A DNA stretch of 64,000 nt, from contig NZ_JACHBG010000002.1 of NCBI RefSeq assembly GCF_014207095.1, forward strand, positions 310,001 through 374,000, given 5' to 3'. A program made the position numbers and the translations under genes. Numbering within the stretch: the first letter of the stretch is position 1; each line of letters begins with the position of its first letter. The stretch comes from Martinezella lusitana. GTDB lineage: Bacteria > Pseudomonadota > Alphaproteobacteria > Rhizobiales > Rhizobiaceae. A model generated the notes under the pieces. The model saw nothing but the letters and a program-made list of their open reading frames with translations. It was not told where the DNA came from and did not search any database. This document shows positions 34,874 through 43,697 of this stretch, in pieces.

Positions 34874-35873
34874 GGGCGAGCCTCGGATTGAAGGCCGCGA
34901 CCAGGAGATCGACTGCCAGATTGACGAGAATGAAGATGGCGCCGAAGACCAGGACAAGCCCCTGGATCAGCGGCAGGTCGCGGTTGATGACGGCATCGAT
35001 CGCCATGTTGCCGATGCCGGGATAGGCGAAGATGCGCTCGACGATGACGGTGCCGCCGATGAGGAAGGTGAATTGCACGCCCGTCAACGCGATTGTCGGG
35101 CCTACGGCATTGCGCAATGCCTCCTGCAGCACCAGCCGGAGCTCGGACATACCCTTCAGCTTGGCGAGCAGGATATAATCCTGCACCATGGCCTCGGAGA
35201 GTGCGGCTTTCAGCACGCGGGCGATGATGGCGGCGAGCGGCAGGCCGAGCGCCAGCACCGGCATGACTATGTGCGCGCAGATATCGACGAAGATCGCAAA
35301 GCGAAGCGTCACCAGGCTTTCGATGAGATAGAATGGGGTCGCAAACTGCGCGTCGATGCTCGGGTCGATGCGGCCGGAGAGCGGGAAGAGCGGAAAGAGA
35401 ACTCCGAGAACCAAAACTAGCGCCAAGGCCCAGACGAAATCCGGTACGGCGAGGAAAAGGCCGTTCAGACTATCGATCACAGGCTCGAAAATCGTGCGGC
35501 GGGCGAGCGTGCCGACGATGGCGACCGCGCCGCCAAGAAGAACGGCCAGAACAAGGGCGGCAAACGCAAGCTCCAGCGTCGCGGGGAGACGCTCGCCGAG
35601 CAGGGAGAGCACATCGCGCTTCAGGGAGATCGACGTTCCGAAGTCACCCATCAGAACCGATTTCAGCCAGATCATGAATTGGGTCGTTAGACTTGCATCA
35701 AGGCCGTAATGGGCGCGCAGTGCTGCGATGTCGGCAGGGCTTGCGCCCGGCGAGATCATCATGGCGATCGGATCGCCCGGCACGACGCGCAGCAGGACGA
35801 AGACGATCAACGCCACTCCGAACAGCGTGATGGCGGCCATGACCAGCCGGTTGAGAATGGAAATTGCTATCAT
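34866..35873 (-). CDS. Dipeptide/oligopeptide-type ABC permease (DppB/OppB-like)
   Basis: A 335-residue inner-membrane permease with six or seven helices; the N-terminus reads ILNRLVMAAITLFGVALIVFV, followed by RVVPGDPIA, characteristic of DppB. The EAA-like loop is DYILLAKLKGMSELRLVLQEALRN. It is the first permease gene, separated from the binding-protein gene upstream by a 234-base gap that holds a palindromic repeat; that repeat may reduce transcription into the permease genes relative to the binding protein. Confidence 0.9.
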   Translation of the reverse strand: MIAISILNRLVMAAITLFGVALIVFVLLRVVPGDPIAMMISPGASPADIAALRAHYGLDASLTTQFMIWLKSVLMGDFGTSISLKRDVLSLLGERLPATLELAFAALVLAVLLGGAVAIVGTLARRTIFEPVIDSLNGLFLAVPDFVWALALVLVLGVLFPLFPLSGRIDPSIDAQFATPFYLIESLVTLRFAIFVDICAHIVMPVLALGLPLAAIIARVLKAALSEAMVQDYILLAKLKGMSELRLVLQEALRNAVGPTIALTGVQFTFLIGGTVIVERIFAYPGIGNMAIDAVINRDLPLIQGLVLVFGAIFILVNLAVDLLVAAFNPRLAHG

Positions 35874-35920
35874 GCGTTATGAAATCCGATGGCATTCGCT
35901 GCTGCAAATGAAGAGGCCAA

Positions 35921-36089
35921 GCCCCTCATCCACCCTGTCGGGCACCTTCTCCCCGTTTTGACGGGGAGAAGGGGAAGGAGGCGTCTGCAGCCTACCCCTA
36001 ATTGCCTGTTCACGCGAGGGAACAGAGGTCGTTCCTTCTCTCCGCCCTTTCGACGAGCTCAGGGCGGGAAGAAGGTTAGGGTGAGGGGC
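35921..36089. repeat. Rhizobial intergenic mosaic palindrome, copy 2
   Basis: Starts GCCCCTCATCCACCC and ends with the inverted GGGTGAGGGGC. The internal hairpin CCTTCTCCCCG...CGGGGAGAAGG matches copy 1 exactly; the second internal arm has diverged (contains TTTCGACGAGCTCAGGGC). It lies between the binding-protein and permease genes of the importer. Confidence 0.88.
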
Positions 36090-36107
36090 AAAGCCACAAA
36101 AATGATA

Positions 36108-37643
36108 TCAAGCCTTCGACAAGAGCGTCGGCTGCAGGGCGCCGGAGACGTTCGGCGTGACCTTCAGGCTCGACTTGTAGACGATGGGCTGAACATATTG
36201 CAGCAGCGGGATCACATAGCCCTGTTCGGCGATGTATTTGATCGCCGCTTTCCAGCCGGCAATGCGCTTTGCCTCGTCCTTTTCGACCCAGAGCGGCCCG
36301 AGCATGTCGTCGATATCCTTGGTCTTCCAGGCGGAGTGCGGCGAGGGGCCGAACATGGCGAAGCCGGTCGAGGTCGTCGGGTCGCCGATGGCATTGCCCC
36401 AGTTGTAGAAGGCGGCCGGGCCGAGCTTGTGGGCAGCGCGCAGCTCGTAATGCTTGGCGATTTCGTAGACTTCGATCTCAGCCTCGATGCCCACCTTGCG
36501 CCACATGCCGACGATCGCCTGGATCATCTCGTAGTCCTTCGGCTTGAAGCCGCGGGTGGTCTTGATGGTGAACTTCACCGGCTTCTTCGTCGAATAGCCG
36601 CTTGCCGCCAGAAGCTTCTTGGCCTGTTCCGGATCGTAAGAGATCTTGATGGAGGCGTCGTAGGCTTCGTATTCCGGGGCTTCGAGCGTCGAAAGCGGAT
36701 TGCCATAGCCGCGCAGCAGCCGCTTGATGATCGCGTCCTTGTCGATCGCCATGTTGGCGGCGAGGCGGACATTCTTATCGAGCATCGGATCGACGTTGCT
36801 GATGAAGATCATACCGATGTCTGAGACCGGGGTTGCAACGCCTGCGAGACCGGACTTCTGCTTCAGCCGATCGAAATCCTCATACGGGATTTCCAGCGTC
36901 ACGTCGGACGAGCCGGATTCGATTTCCGCGACGCGGCTCGTCGTGTCGGGCACGAACTTGAAGATGACCGTGTCAAAGGCGGGTTTGCCACCGAAATAGT
37001 TCGGGTTTGCCTTCAGGCGCAGATAGGAATTGCCCTCATAAGCATCGACCATATAGGGGCCGGTGCCGATCGGCTTCTTCTCGAAGCCTTCGGCGCCCAC
37101 CTTGGTGTAATAGTTCTTCGGCAGGATATAGCCGGTGAGGAAGGCCATCCACTTGAAGAAGGTCGGCTCGAAGCGGACGACATCGCCGGTGATGCGGTTG
37201 CCTTCCACCTTGTAGTTATTGGCGGTCGACCAGATGAACTGGATGGGATTGCCGGTTTCCTGCTTGGCGGCGCGCTCCAGCGACCAGACGACGTCATCAG
37301 GCGTGAACTTGGAGCCGTCATGCCAGGTTACGCCCTCGCGAACGTCCATCCAGAGCTTGGTCTTGTCGTCGTTCCAACCCCATGCGGTCAGCAGGCCCGG
37401 CTGGAACTTCAGATCCGGTCCCTGACCGATATATTGGTCGAAGATCGAGCGATAGATCGCCTGGATCGTCGGGTTGACGGCGGAAGGGCCGGTCGTCGGA
37501 TCGAAAGATGGCAGGTTGACGTTGAAGGCGATGGTCAGCGTGCCGGTTTCGGCAGCTTCGACAGGCGTCCTGCCTGCGAGAATCCCAGTAATAAATGCTG
37601 CTGCGCCGAGGCTCAGGGCCTCACGCCGTGTAAGTTTAGTCAT
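36108..37643 (-). CDS. ABC transporter substrate-binding protein, family 5 (DppA/OppA-like), Tat-type signal
   Basis: A 511-residue periplasmic binding protein for the importer encoded downstream. The N-terminus MTKLTRREALSLGAAAF carries twin Arg followed by a hydrophobic stretch, cleaved near VEA (about 31), so export is probably through the Tat system. The body has family-5 segments WDVREGVTWHDGSKFT-like MDVREGVTWHDG, PNYFGGKPAFD and GYGNPLSTLE. The ligand need not be a peptide: this family also binds nickel, opines and various organic solutes. ATG 37643 follows CGGAG; GTG at 37649 is an alternative. It is divergent from the oxidoreductase genes over a 358-base region with candidate operators. 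Confidence 0.88.
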   Translation of the reverse strand: MTKLTRREALSLGAAAFITGILAGRTPVEAAETGTLTIAFNVNLPSFDPTTGPSAVNPTIQAIYRSIFDQYIGQGPDLKFQPGLLTAWGWNDDKTKLWMDVREGVTWHDGSKFTPDDVVWSLERAAKQETGNPIQFIWSTANNYKVEGNRITGDVVRFEPTFFKWMAFLTGYILPKNYYTKVGAEGFEKKPIGTGPYMVDAYEGNSYLRLKANPNYFGGKPAFDTVIFKFVPDTTSRVAEIESGSSDVTLEIPYEDFDRLKQKSGLAGVATPVSDIGMIFISNVDPMLDKNVRLAANMAIDKDAIIKRLLRGYGNPLSTLEAPEYEAYDASIKISYDPEQAKKLLAASGYSTKKPVKFTIKTTRGFKPKDYEMIQAIVGMWRKVGIEAEIEVYEIAKHYELRAAHKLGPAAFYNWGNAIGDPTTSTGFAMFGPSPHSAWKTKDIDDMLGPLWVEKDEAKRIAGWKAAIKYIAEQGYVIPLLQYVQPIVYKSSLKVTPNVSGALQPTLLSKA

Positions 37644-37718
37644 GGTCACTCCGTTCCCCTGTTAAGCGGCAGAAAAAGCATGACGCTCGCCTGCCGCTGG
37701 CGATTTATTGTCGGAATG

Positions 37719-37743
37719 TTTTAATCCTAAAATATGTATTTTG
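37719..37743. promoter_or_regulatory. Compound candidate operator between transporter and oxidoreductase operons
   Basis: TTTTAATCCTAAAA (37719-37732) is, read in reverse, a 13-of-14 match to the site at 30515-30528. It overlaps a second inverted repeat, TAAAATATGTATTTTG (37728-37743). Both lie about 80-100 bases upstream of the binding-protein start and would affect either divergent operon. Confidence 0.55.
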
Positions 37744-37943
37744 GAGCGGCAAGCGCTTTCTCTGGTTCTTTCAAAAAATCCGGCCCGCATTTGGTACATA
37801 TATTCCATGCTTCTGCATATATCTGCGCTGCTGGTCGTTATTGAGCGATTTGGGATTGAGGAGAAGAATGCATCGCTGCCGCCTTCGATCGGCAATCCAT
37901 TCAGCGATATCGCATATTTGTTCGTTGACAGTTCGAGGAAGTT

Positions 37944-37958
37944 CAAAATATGATTTTG
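37944..37958. promoter_or_regulatory. Palindrome CAAAAT-ATG-ATTTTG near the oxidoreductase start
   Basis: A perfect inverted repeat with six-base arms and an ATG spacer, ending 43 bases before the ATG of the indolepyruvate-oxidoreductase-like gene. A near-identical palindrome (13 of 15 bases) lies at 46305-46319 in the other divergent regulatory region of this cluster. Confidence 0.5.
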
Positions 37959-38001
37959 CAAATGATTTAAAGAAGCCCTCAAGGGCGAAGGGGTAACGAC
38001 G

Positions 38002-40155
38002 ATGGCCGAGCGATCATTTGCGCGCGAGGTCGAGGATCTGAAGCTCGGGGAAGGCGATGTCTTCCGCGGCGAGGGTATTCTCGCGATCACCAAGGCACTT
38101 CTGCAGTCCGGCGTATCCTATGTCGGAGGCTATCAGGGATCGCCGATTTCCCATCTCATGGACGTGCTGGCCGATGCCAAGGACGTGATGGAAGATCTCG
38201 GCGTTCATTTCGAGACGTCGGCATCGGAAGCGGCTGCCGCCGCCATGCTGTCCGCCTCTGTCATGTATCCGGTGCGCGGCGCCGTCACCTGGAAATCGAC
38301 GGCGGGCACCAATGTTGCCTCCGACGCCCTTTCCAACCTGTCCTCGGGTGGGGTCACGGGTGGCGCACTGATCATCATCGGTGAGGACTACGGCGAAGGC
38401 TCCTCGATCATGCAGGAGCGCAGCCACGCTTATGCGATGAAATCGCAGATGTGGCTGCTCAATCCACGTCCGAACCTGCCGTCGATCGTGCAGGCGGTCG
38501 AGGAGGGCTTCGAACTTTCCGAGGCCTCTAATACACCAGTCATGCTGCAGGTCGGCATCCGCAGCTGCCATGTGCATGGCCAATTTGTCGCCAAGGACAA
38601 TAAGCGCCCGGCCTATACGCTGAAGCAGGCACTGGAAAAGCCTGTCCGTGACGTCAACCGCATCGTGCTTCCACCGGCATCCTTCCTGCACGAGAAGGAA
38701 AAGCTGGAGAAGCGCTGGCCGGCTGCGGTCGATTTCATCAAGAAGCGGCGGCTCAACGAATATTTCGGCCCCTCCGAGGGTGAGGTCGGCATTATTCTGC
38801 TTGGAGGCGCCTATAATGGTGTCATGCGCGCGCTGCAGCAGCTCGGTCTTGCGGACGTTTACGGCAATTCCGCCGTGCCGCTCTATGTCCTCAATGTCGC
38901 CTATCCGCTGATCGACGATCAGATTGCCGAGTTCTGTGCGAACAAGAAGGCGGTGCTGATGGTCGAGGAGGGGGCGCCCGAATATATCGAGCAGTCCCTC
39001 AACACCATCCTGCGCCGCCGCGACATCCAGACCAAGATTGCGGGTAAGGATGTCCTGCCCATGGGCGGCGAATATACCGCCCCCGTATTGATGAAGGGCA
39101 TCAAGAACTTCTTGGAAGTTCACCAGCGTGTGCTGCTCGGCAATCAGCCGCCGCTGCCCGACCCTACGCCGATCCTCAACGATCCGAAGATCAAGGCGCT
39201 GGCCGAGGTCGTGCCGCCGCGTCCGCCAGGCTTCTGCATCGGCTGTCCCGAGCGGCCTATCTTCGCGGCCATGAAGCTGGTCGAAGGTGAACTCGGCCAG
39301 CATCACATATCAGGCGATATCGGCTGCCACCTGTTCTCGATCCTGCCGCCTTTCAACCTGGGCAGCACGACCATGGGCTACGGGCTTGGACCGGCCGCTG
39401 CCTCGGCTTTCAACGTGGCGGCAGATAAGCGCGCCATCTCGGTCATGGGCGACGGCGGCTTCTGGCACAATGGTTTGGCGACCTCGGTCGGCAATGCCGT
39501 TTTCAACAAGCAGGACGGTGTCATCCTCGTTGTCGACAACTATTATTCGGCGGCGACCGGGGGACAGGACATACCGTCTTCGCGCGCGCTCAATCCGCGC
39601 CGCAAGACCAACAATTCCATCGTCAATGCCGTGAAAGGCATCGGAGCGACCTGGGTGCGCCAGATCGACCGCACTTACGATGTCGGCAAGATGCGCGATA
39701 CGCTGCGCGAGGCGCTGACATCGAAGGAGCCAGGGCCGAAGATCATCGTCGCTTCTTCGGAATGCATGCTTAACAAGCAGCGCCGCGTGAAGCCGCAATT
39801 CGCCAAGGCTGTCAAGGACGGCAAGCGCATGGTCAAGGAGCGCTTCGGGGTGGACGAAGACGTCTGCACAGGCGATCACGCCTGCATCCGCCTGTCCGGC
39901 TGTCCCTCGCTCTCGGTCAAGCATACCGACGATCCGCTGAAGGACGATCCGGTGGCGGCGATCGACAATAATTGCGTCGGCTGCGGCAATTGCGGTGAGG
40001 TTTCGGAGGCCGCGGTGCTCTGTCCCTCTTTCTACCGTGCCGATATCATTCACAATCCGACAGGCTGGGATCGCTTTGTCGCCCGCCTGCGGTCCCGCGT
40101 CATCGGTTGGCTGCAGGCACGTCGCCGCGCCGGCCGCATCGTCTTCGCAGATTGA
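38002..40155 (+). CDS. Indolepyruvate ferredoxin oxidoreductase alpha-like (2-oxoacid oxidoreductase, IorA type)
   Basis: A 717-residue thiamine-diphosphate enzyme subunit that oxidatively decarboxylates an aryl 2-oxoacid to an acyl-CoA. The N-terminal pyrimidine-binding domain begins GEGILAITKALLQSG. The TPP motif is GDGGFWHNG near 483, with VVDNYYSAATGGQ completing it. CIGCPERPIF precedes it. The C-terminus carries Cys clusters CTGDHACIRLSGCP near 622 and CVGCGNCGEVSEAAVLCP near 658, the second a normal 4Fe-4S set and the first unusual because it has only three Cys. It is followed nine bases later by the beta-like subunit. Substrates to consider are indolepyruvate, phenylglyoxylate-type acids and isatinate. 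Confidence 0.88.
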   Translation: MAERSFAREVEDLKLGEGDVFRGEGILAITKALLQSGVSYVGGYQGSPISHLMDVLADAKDVMEDLGVHFETSASEAAAAAMLSASVMYPVRGAVTWKSTAGTNVASDALSNLSSGGVTGGALIIIGEDYGEGSSIMQERSHAYAMKSQMWLLNPRPNLPSIVQAVEEGFELSEASNTPVMLQVGIRSCHVHGQFVAKDNKRPAYTLKQALEKPVRDVNRIVLPPASFLHEKEKLEKRWPAAVDFIKKRRLNEYFGPSEGEVGIILLGGAYNGVMRALQQLGLADVYGNSAVPLYVLNVAYPLIDDQIAEFCANKKAVLMVEEGAPEYIEQSLNTILRRRDIQTKIAGKDVLPMGGEYTAPVLMKGIKNFLEVHQRVLLGNQPPLPDPTPILNDPKIKALAEVVPPRPPGFCIGCPERPIFAAMKLVEGELGQHHISGDIGCHLFSILPPFNLGSTTMGYGLGPAAASAFNVAADKRAISVMGDGGFWHNGLATSVGNAVFNKQDGVILVVDNYYSAATGGQDIPSSRALNPRRKTNNSIVNAVKGIGATWVRQIDRTYDVGKMRDTLREALTSKEPGPKIIVASSECMLNKQRRVKPQFAKAVKDGKRMVKERFGVDEDVCTGDHACIRLSGCPSLSVKHTDDPLKDDPVAAIDNNCVGCGNCGEVSEAAVLCPSFYRADIIHNPTGWDRFVARLRSRVIGWLQARRRAGRIVFAD

Positions 40156-40164
40156 GAGGGCGAT

Positions 40165-41724
40165 ATGAACGAGCATGTGAGCATGAGTGATCTCGGCGCC
40201 AACAGACTTTCCACGGACAAGCCGCTGTCGCTTGCCGTTCTTGCCATGGGCGGGCAGGGCGGCGGCGTGCTGGCCGACTGGATCGTCGGCCTTGCCGAAG
40301 CCGAAGGCTGGATGGCGCAGACGACGTCGGTGCCCGGCGTGGCGCAGCGAACGGGCGCGACAATTTATTACATCGAGATGCTGCCGGCCCGCGACGGTCA
40401 CGCACCGACCTTTTCGCTGATGCCGACTCCCGGCGATGTCGATGTCGTCATGGCGGCAGAACTGATGGAGGCCGGCCGTTCCGTGCTGCGCGGCCTGGTC
40501 ACGCCGGACAAGACCGTGCTGATTGCATCGACGCATCGCTCCTTTGCTGTGGGCGAGAAGGAGAAGCCGGGCGATGGCATCGGCAACCCGGAGGTCGTGG
40601 TCGACGCGACGGATTTCGCCGCCAAACGCACGATCGCCTTTGACATGGAGACACTCGCCGTCAAGAACGGCAGTGTGATTTCCGCATCCATGTTTGGCGC
40701 GCTGGCCGGCTCCGGTGCGCTTCCTTTCGCAAAGCAGGCTTTCGAGGCGATGATTCGCGCCGGCGGCAAGGGCATCGAGCCGAGCCTCAAAGCGTTCAAT
40801 GCCGCTTTCGACAGGGTCAAGGAAAAGCCGCGCGACGCTGTTTCCGCAACTCCGCCGAAGCATTTCGACGCTCTGCCAGAGACGGCTGGTCATCCGGCGC
40901 TGGACAGGCTGGTCCATCGCATCCGCGCGGAGTTTCCTGATGCGGCACACCCGCTGCTGTTTGCCGGCGCCAAGCGGCTGACCGACTATCAGGACCCGGC
41001 CTATGCCGACGAATATCTAAGCCGCGTTGCAGCGCTTCATGCGCTGGACCGTAAAGCTGGCGGTGCAACCAAGGATTTCGCTTTCACCGTGCAGGCGGCA
41101 AAATATGTCGCCGTTGCCATGGCTTATGACGATGTCATTCGCGTTGCCGATCTGAAAGTGCGCGGTTCGCGCTTCGAGCGGGTACGCAAGGAGGTCGGTG
41201 CCAAGGACGACCAGCTCGTCTATATGACCGAATACATGCATCCGCGTATGGATGAGGTCTGTGGCACCATGCCGAAAGGCGTGGGCCTGTGGATCGAGAA
41301 CCGTCCGCGCCTGTTTGCCCGGCTTGACCGCTTCGTCAACAAGGGCCGACGCGTTCAAACTGGTATGCTGTTCTGGTTCCTCGGCCTCTATATGGTCTCT
41401 GGGCTGCGGCGCATTCGCCGCGGTACGCTGCGCCATTCGCGCGAGGTCGAGCATCGTGAGGCATGGCTCACCGCGGCATCCAATCTGCTGACGGCGAATT
41501 ACGATCTGGCCGTCGAGGTGCTTGGCAATCGCCGCCTCGTCAAAGGCTATTCCGATACGCATGTGCGCGGCCTGTCGAAGTTCGATCGCGTCATGTCTGC
41601 GCTGCCGCTGCTGCGTGACCGTGAGGACGGCGCTGCCTGGATGAAGCGGCTGCGGCAGGCGGCGCTGCTGGACGAGAAGGGTATCGCTCTCGACGGCGCA
41701 CTGAAGACTGTAGAAACGCTCTGA
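40165..41724 (+). CDS. Indolepyruvate oxidoreductase beta-like subunit, extended form
   Basis: A 519-residue partner of the upstream protein. Residues 20-210 form the gamma/beta domain of 2-oxoacid oxidoreductases, with the signature VLAMGGQGGGVLADWI and TTSVPGVAQRTGATIYYIE. Residues about 220-519 are an added C-terminal domain (FAGAKRLTDYQDPAYADEYL; KGYSDTHVRGLSKFD), which is absent from archaeal IorB but usual in the proteobacterial type. The extension resembles a region found in fused indolepyruvate oxidoreductases of aerobes. Start ATG 40165 follows GAGAGGG. A strong hairpin follows the gene. Confidence 0.88.
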   Translation: MNEHVSMSDLGANRLSTDKPLSLAVLAMGGQGGGVLADWIVGLAEAEGWMAQTTSVPGVAQRTGATIYYIEMLPARDGHAPTFSLMPTPGDVDVVMAAELMEAGRSVLRGLVTPDKTVLIASTHRSFAVGEKEKPGDGIGNPEVVVDATDFAAKRTIAFDMETLAVKNGSVISASMFGALAGSGALPFAKQAFEAMIRAGGKGIEPSLKAFNAAFDRVKEKPRDAVSATPPKHFDALPETAGHPALDRLVHRIRAEFPDAAHPLLFAGAKRLTDYQDPAYADEYLSRVAALHALDRKAGGATKDFAFTVQAAKYVAVAMAYDDVIRVADLKVRGSRFERVRKEVGAKDDQLVYMTEYMHPRMDEVCGTMPKGVGLWIENRPRLFARLDRFVNKGRRVQTGMLFWFLGLYMVSGLRRIRRGTLRHSREVEHREAWLTAASNLLTANYDLAVEVLGNRRLVKGYSDTHVRGLSKFDRVMSALPLLRDREDGAAWMKRLRQAALLDEKGIALDGALKTVETL

Positions 41725-41742
41725 CACGATCAGACCAATTGA

Positions 41743-41765
41743 ACGGGGCGGGTATCCCGCCCCGT
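41743..41765 (+). terminator. Hairpin after the oxidoreductase genes
   Basis: ACGGGGCGGG (41743-41752) and CCCGCCCCGT (41756-41765) form a ten-pair GC-rich stem with a TAT loop. No T-run follows, so it may act as a pause or a processing site before the permease gene rather than a full terminator. Confidence 0.45.
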
Positions 41766-41826
41766 GCGTCCTCTGGATGCAGACAATATCGGCCAAGACC
41801 GATAATCTCCAAAAGGGAACGATTGC

Positions 41827-43137
41827 ATGGACAGTCTTCGAAATGGCGTTGCGAAGGACCTCACAAGTCCTCGCGGCGGAGAGATCTCGTATGCCAAAAG
41901 CCTCGTCGTCGTCCTCATTTGCTGGCTGGCGATCTTCGCGGAAGGATATGATGTCGGCGTCCTCGGCGCTATTCTGCCGGCGCTCTCCACCGACAATGTC
42001 TGGCATCTCTCGCCGCTCCAGCTCGGAGCGATGGGCAGCTACACCGTCTTCGGCATGCTCGTCGGCGGCATTGTCGTCGGTACACTCAGCGAGCTTTATG
42101 GCCGCAAGCCGATGTTTCTCGCCTGCCTCTCGCTTTTTGCCGTCTGCACGGCGGTCACCGCCTGGTCTCCGACGCCGATGTGGTTTGGCGTCAGCCGTTT
42201 CACGGCCGGTCTTGGGCTCGGCGGCATCATCCCTTTGGCTGCCGCACTGACCATTGAATATTCGCCGACGGCGAAGAAGAACCTCAATTACGGCATCATG
42301 TATTCCGGCTATTCGCTTGGCTTGTTCGCAGCCGCGCTCGTCGGCAGGTGGCTGCTGCCGGAGCATGGCTGGCGGCCGGTCGTTGTGGTTGGCACACTGC
42401 CGGTTCTCTTCGTGCCTGTTATGGCATGGCTGCTGCCCGAGTCGCTCGACTTTCTGGTGGCGCGAGGACAAAGCGAGAAGGCGAAGCGTCTGGCTGCCAG
42501 GCTTGGCGTTTCCGTTCCTGCGGGAACTCAGCCGCGGGAAACGAGCCTCGGCTGGCGTGTCGTGCTGGGCGAGATTTTCTCGCGGAGAAACGCCTTTGCC
42601 ACCGCGTGCTTCTGGATTGCATTATTCATGGGTCTGCTTCTGGTCTACGGCCTGGCTCAATGGCTGCCGCAGATCATGCGTAAGAGCGGCTACGATCTTG
42701 GTGACAGCCTGCTGTTCCTTGCCGTTTTCAGTTTTACTTCGGCAATCGGCGGTATCGTGCTTGGTCAATGGGCGGATCGTTTCGGCGTGCGGCTGACCGT
42801 CACGCTGTCCTATTTGCTCGGCGCGGTCGGCATCGCGCTTCTCGCCTTCAAAGGATCTATCTGGCTTAACTATACGGTCGTCGCCATCGCCGGTTTCGGC
42901 ACGGTATCGGCATCGCTGATCCTCACCGGCTATCTGGCTGCCTACCTGCAGCCCTTCGTGCGGGCGGCCGGCACCGGCTGGGCGCTGAGCTTCTCGCGCA
43001 TCGGCGCGCTTTCCGGGCCGCTGATGGGCGGATATATCGCCAGCCTGAATGTCGGTCCGGAGTGGAATTTCTACGTTTTCGCCATCATTGCCGCCATCGC
43101 GGCACTGGCGACGGCGCTCATTCCCAACAAGCGATGA
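41827..43137 (+). CDS. MFS aromatic acid:H+ symporter (AAHS/PcaK-like)
   Basis: A 436-residue inner-membrane permease with 12 predicted helices. The AAHS family signature is present: acidic residue and motif in LAIFAEGYDVGVLGAILP (helix 1), LSELYGRKPMFL between helices 2 and 3, and RFTAGLGLGGIIPLAAALTIEY (helix 4). Known relatives import 4-hydroxybenzoate, benzoate or other aromatic acids with protons. Its place after the oxidoreductase genes and near the aromatic-CoA operon supports uptake of the pathway substrate. ATG 41827 follows AAGGGAACG. Confidence 0.88.
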   Translation: MDSLRNGVAKDLTSPRGGEISYAKSLVVVLICWLAIFAEGYDVGVLGAILPALSTDNVWHLSPLQLGAMGSYTVFGMLVGGIVVGTLSELYGRKPMFLACLSLFAVCTAVTAWSPTPMWFGVSRFTAGLGLGGIIPLAAALTIEYSPTAKKNLNYGIMYSGYSLGLFAAALVGRWLLPEHGWRPVVVVGTLPVLFVPVMAWLLPESLDFLVARGQSEKAKRLAARLGVSVPAGTQPRETSLGWRVVLGEIFSRRNAFATACFWIALFMGLLLVYGLAQWLPQIMRKSGYDLGDSLLFLAVFSFTSAIGGIVLGQWADRFGVRLTVTLSYLLGAVGIALLAFKGSIWLNYTVVAIAGFGTVSASLILTGYLAAYLQPFVRAAGTGWALSFSRIGALSGPLMGGYIASLNVGPEWNFYVFAIIAAIAALATALIPNKR

Positions 43138-43147
43138 TCTGATCTCC

Positions 43148-43167
43148 AGCGGGCCTTTTGGCCCGCT
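43148..43167. terminator. Bidirectional hairpin between convergent genes
   Basis: AGCGGGCC and GGCCCGCT form a perfect eight-pair stem with a TTTT loop (43148-43167), between the MFS gene (plus) and the MarR gene (minus). There is no T-run on either side, so termination strength is uncertain. Confidence 0.5.
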
Positions 43168-43673
43168 TAGATCTCGTGCTTACGGATGTTGTGCAGAACT
43201 TTGTGCAGGGTCGAGATGAAGCCGCGATACTCGACTTCGTCGACGCCGTCGAACATCTGCAGGAACAGGTCGTACATGGTCGGCCACACCTTCTCGAAGG
43301 CGGCACGACCTTCCTCTGTGATGGAGACGTCACGGATGCGCATGTCCTCGACACGCGGCTGGCGACGGATGTAGCCCTGCTGCTCGAGGGAATCCAAGGT
43401 GCGGCTCATCGTCGACTGTTCGGTGACGGCAAAAACGGAGAGCTCGTTGATGGTAAGGCTGGCCGAGACGCACAGAACGGCAAGCGTTCGCATCTTGGCG
43501 GTCGTCATGTCGTATTCGCGCAGCTCTTCGGAAAGATTGGCATTCCAGCGGGCCATCAGCCGGTTCATCAGGTACGGCGCGAAGTGGTTGAGGCCGATTT
43601 CGCCCATGGTGGGGCGTTTGGCGTTCTCATCCTGCTTGCGCCTCAAAACGGTGCCTGAAAACCGTTCCTCCAT
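43167..43673 (-). CDS. MarR-family transcriptional regulator
   Basis: A 168-residue winged-helix regulator: MRTLAVLCVSASLTINELSVF, recognition helix TEQSTMSRTLDSLEQQGYI and wing VEDMRIRDVSITEEGRA. MarR proteins of aromatic-acid clusters usually repress and are released by the substrate or its CoA ester. It is 24 bases downstream of the flavoprotein gene at 43698 on the same strand, so it is co-transcribed with that gene and the cyclase-family gene. Candidate binding sites are the AT-rich palindromes in the divergent regions at 30.4, 37.7 and 46.5 kb. Start ATG 43673 follows GGGAG. Confidence 0.88.
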   Translation of the reverse strand: MEERFSGTVLRRKQDENAKRPTMGEIGLNHFAPYLMNRLMARWNANLSEELREYDMTTAKMRTLAVLCVSASLTINELSVFAVTEQSTMSRTLDSLEQQGYIRRQPRVEDMRIRDVSITEEGRAAFEKVWPTMYDLFLQMFDGVDEVEYRGFISTLHKVLHNIRKHEI

Positions 43674-43697
43674 CGACGATGCTCCCTAGGAAACCTG

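Noticed and set aside
39310..40950. Open frame of 546 codons on the minus strand
   Set aside because: Antisense to the IorA-like and IorB-like genes; repeated DDG/HRR-type composition and no domain.
41017..42471. Open frame of 484 codons on the minus strand
   Set aside because: Antisense to the IorB-like and MFS genes; spans both and has no ribosome site.
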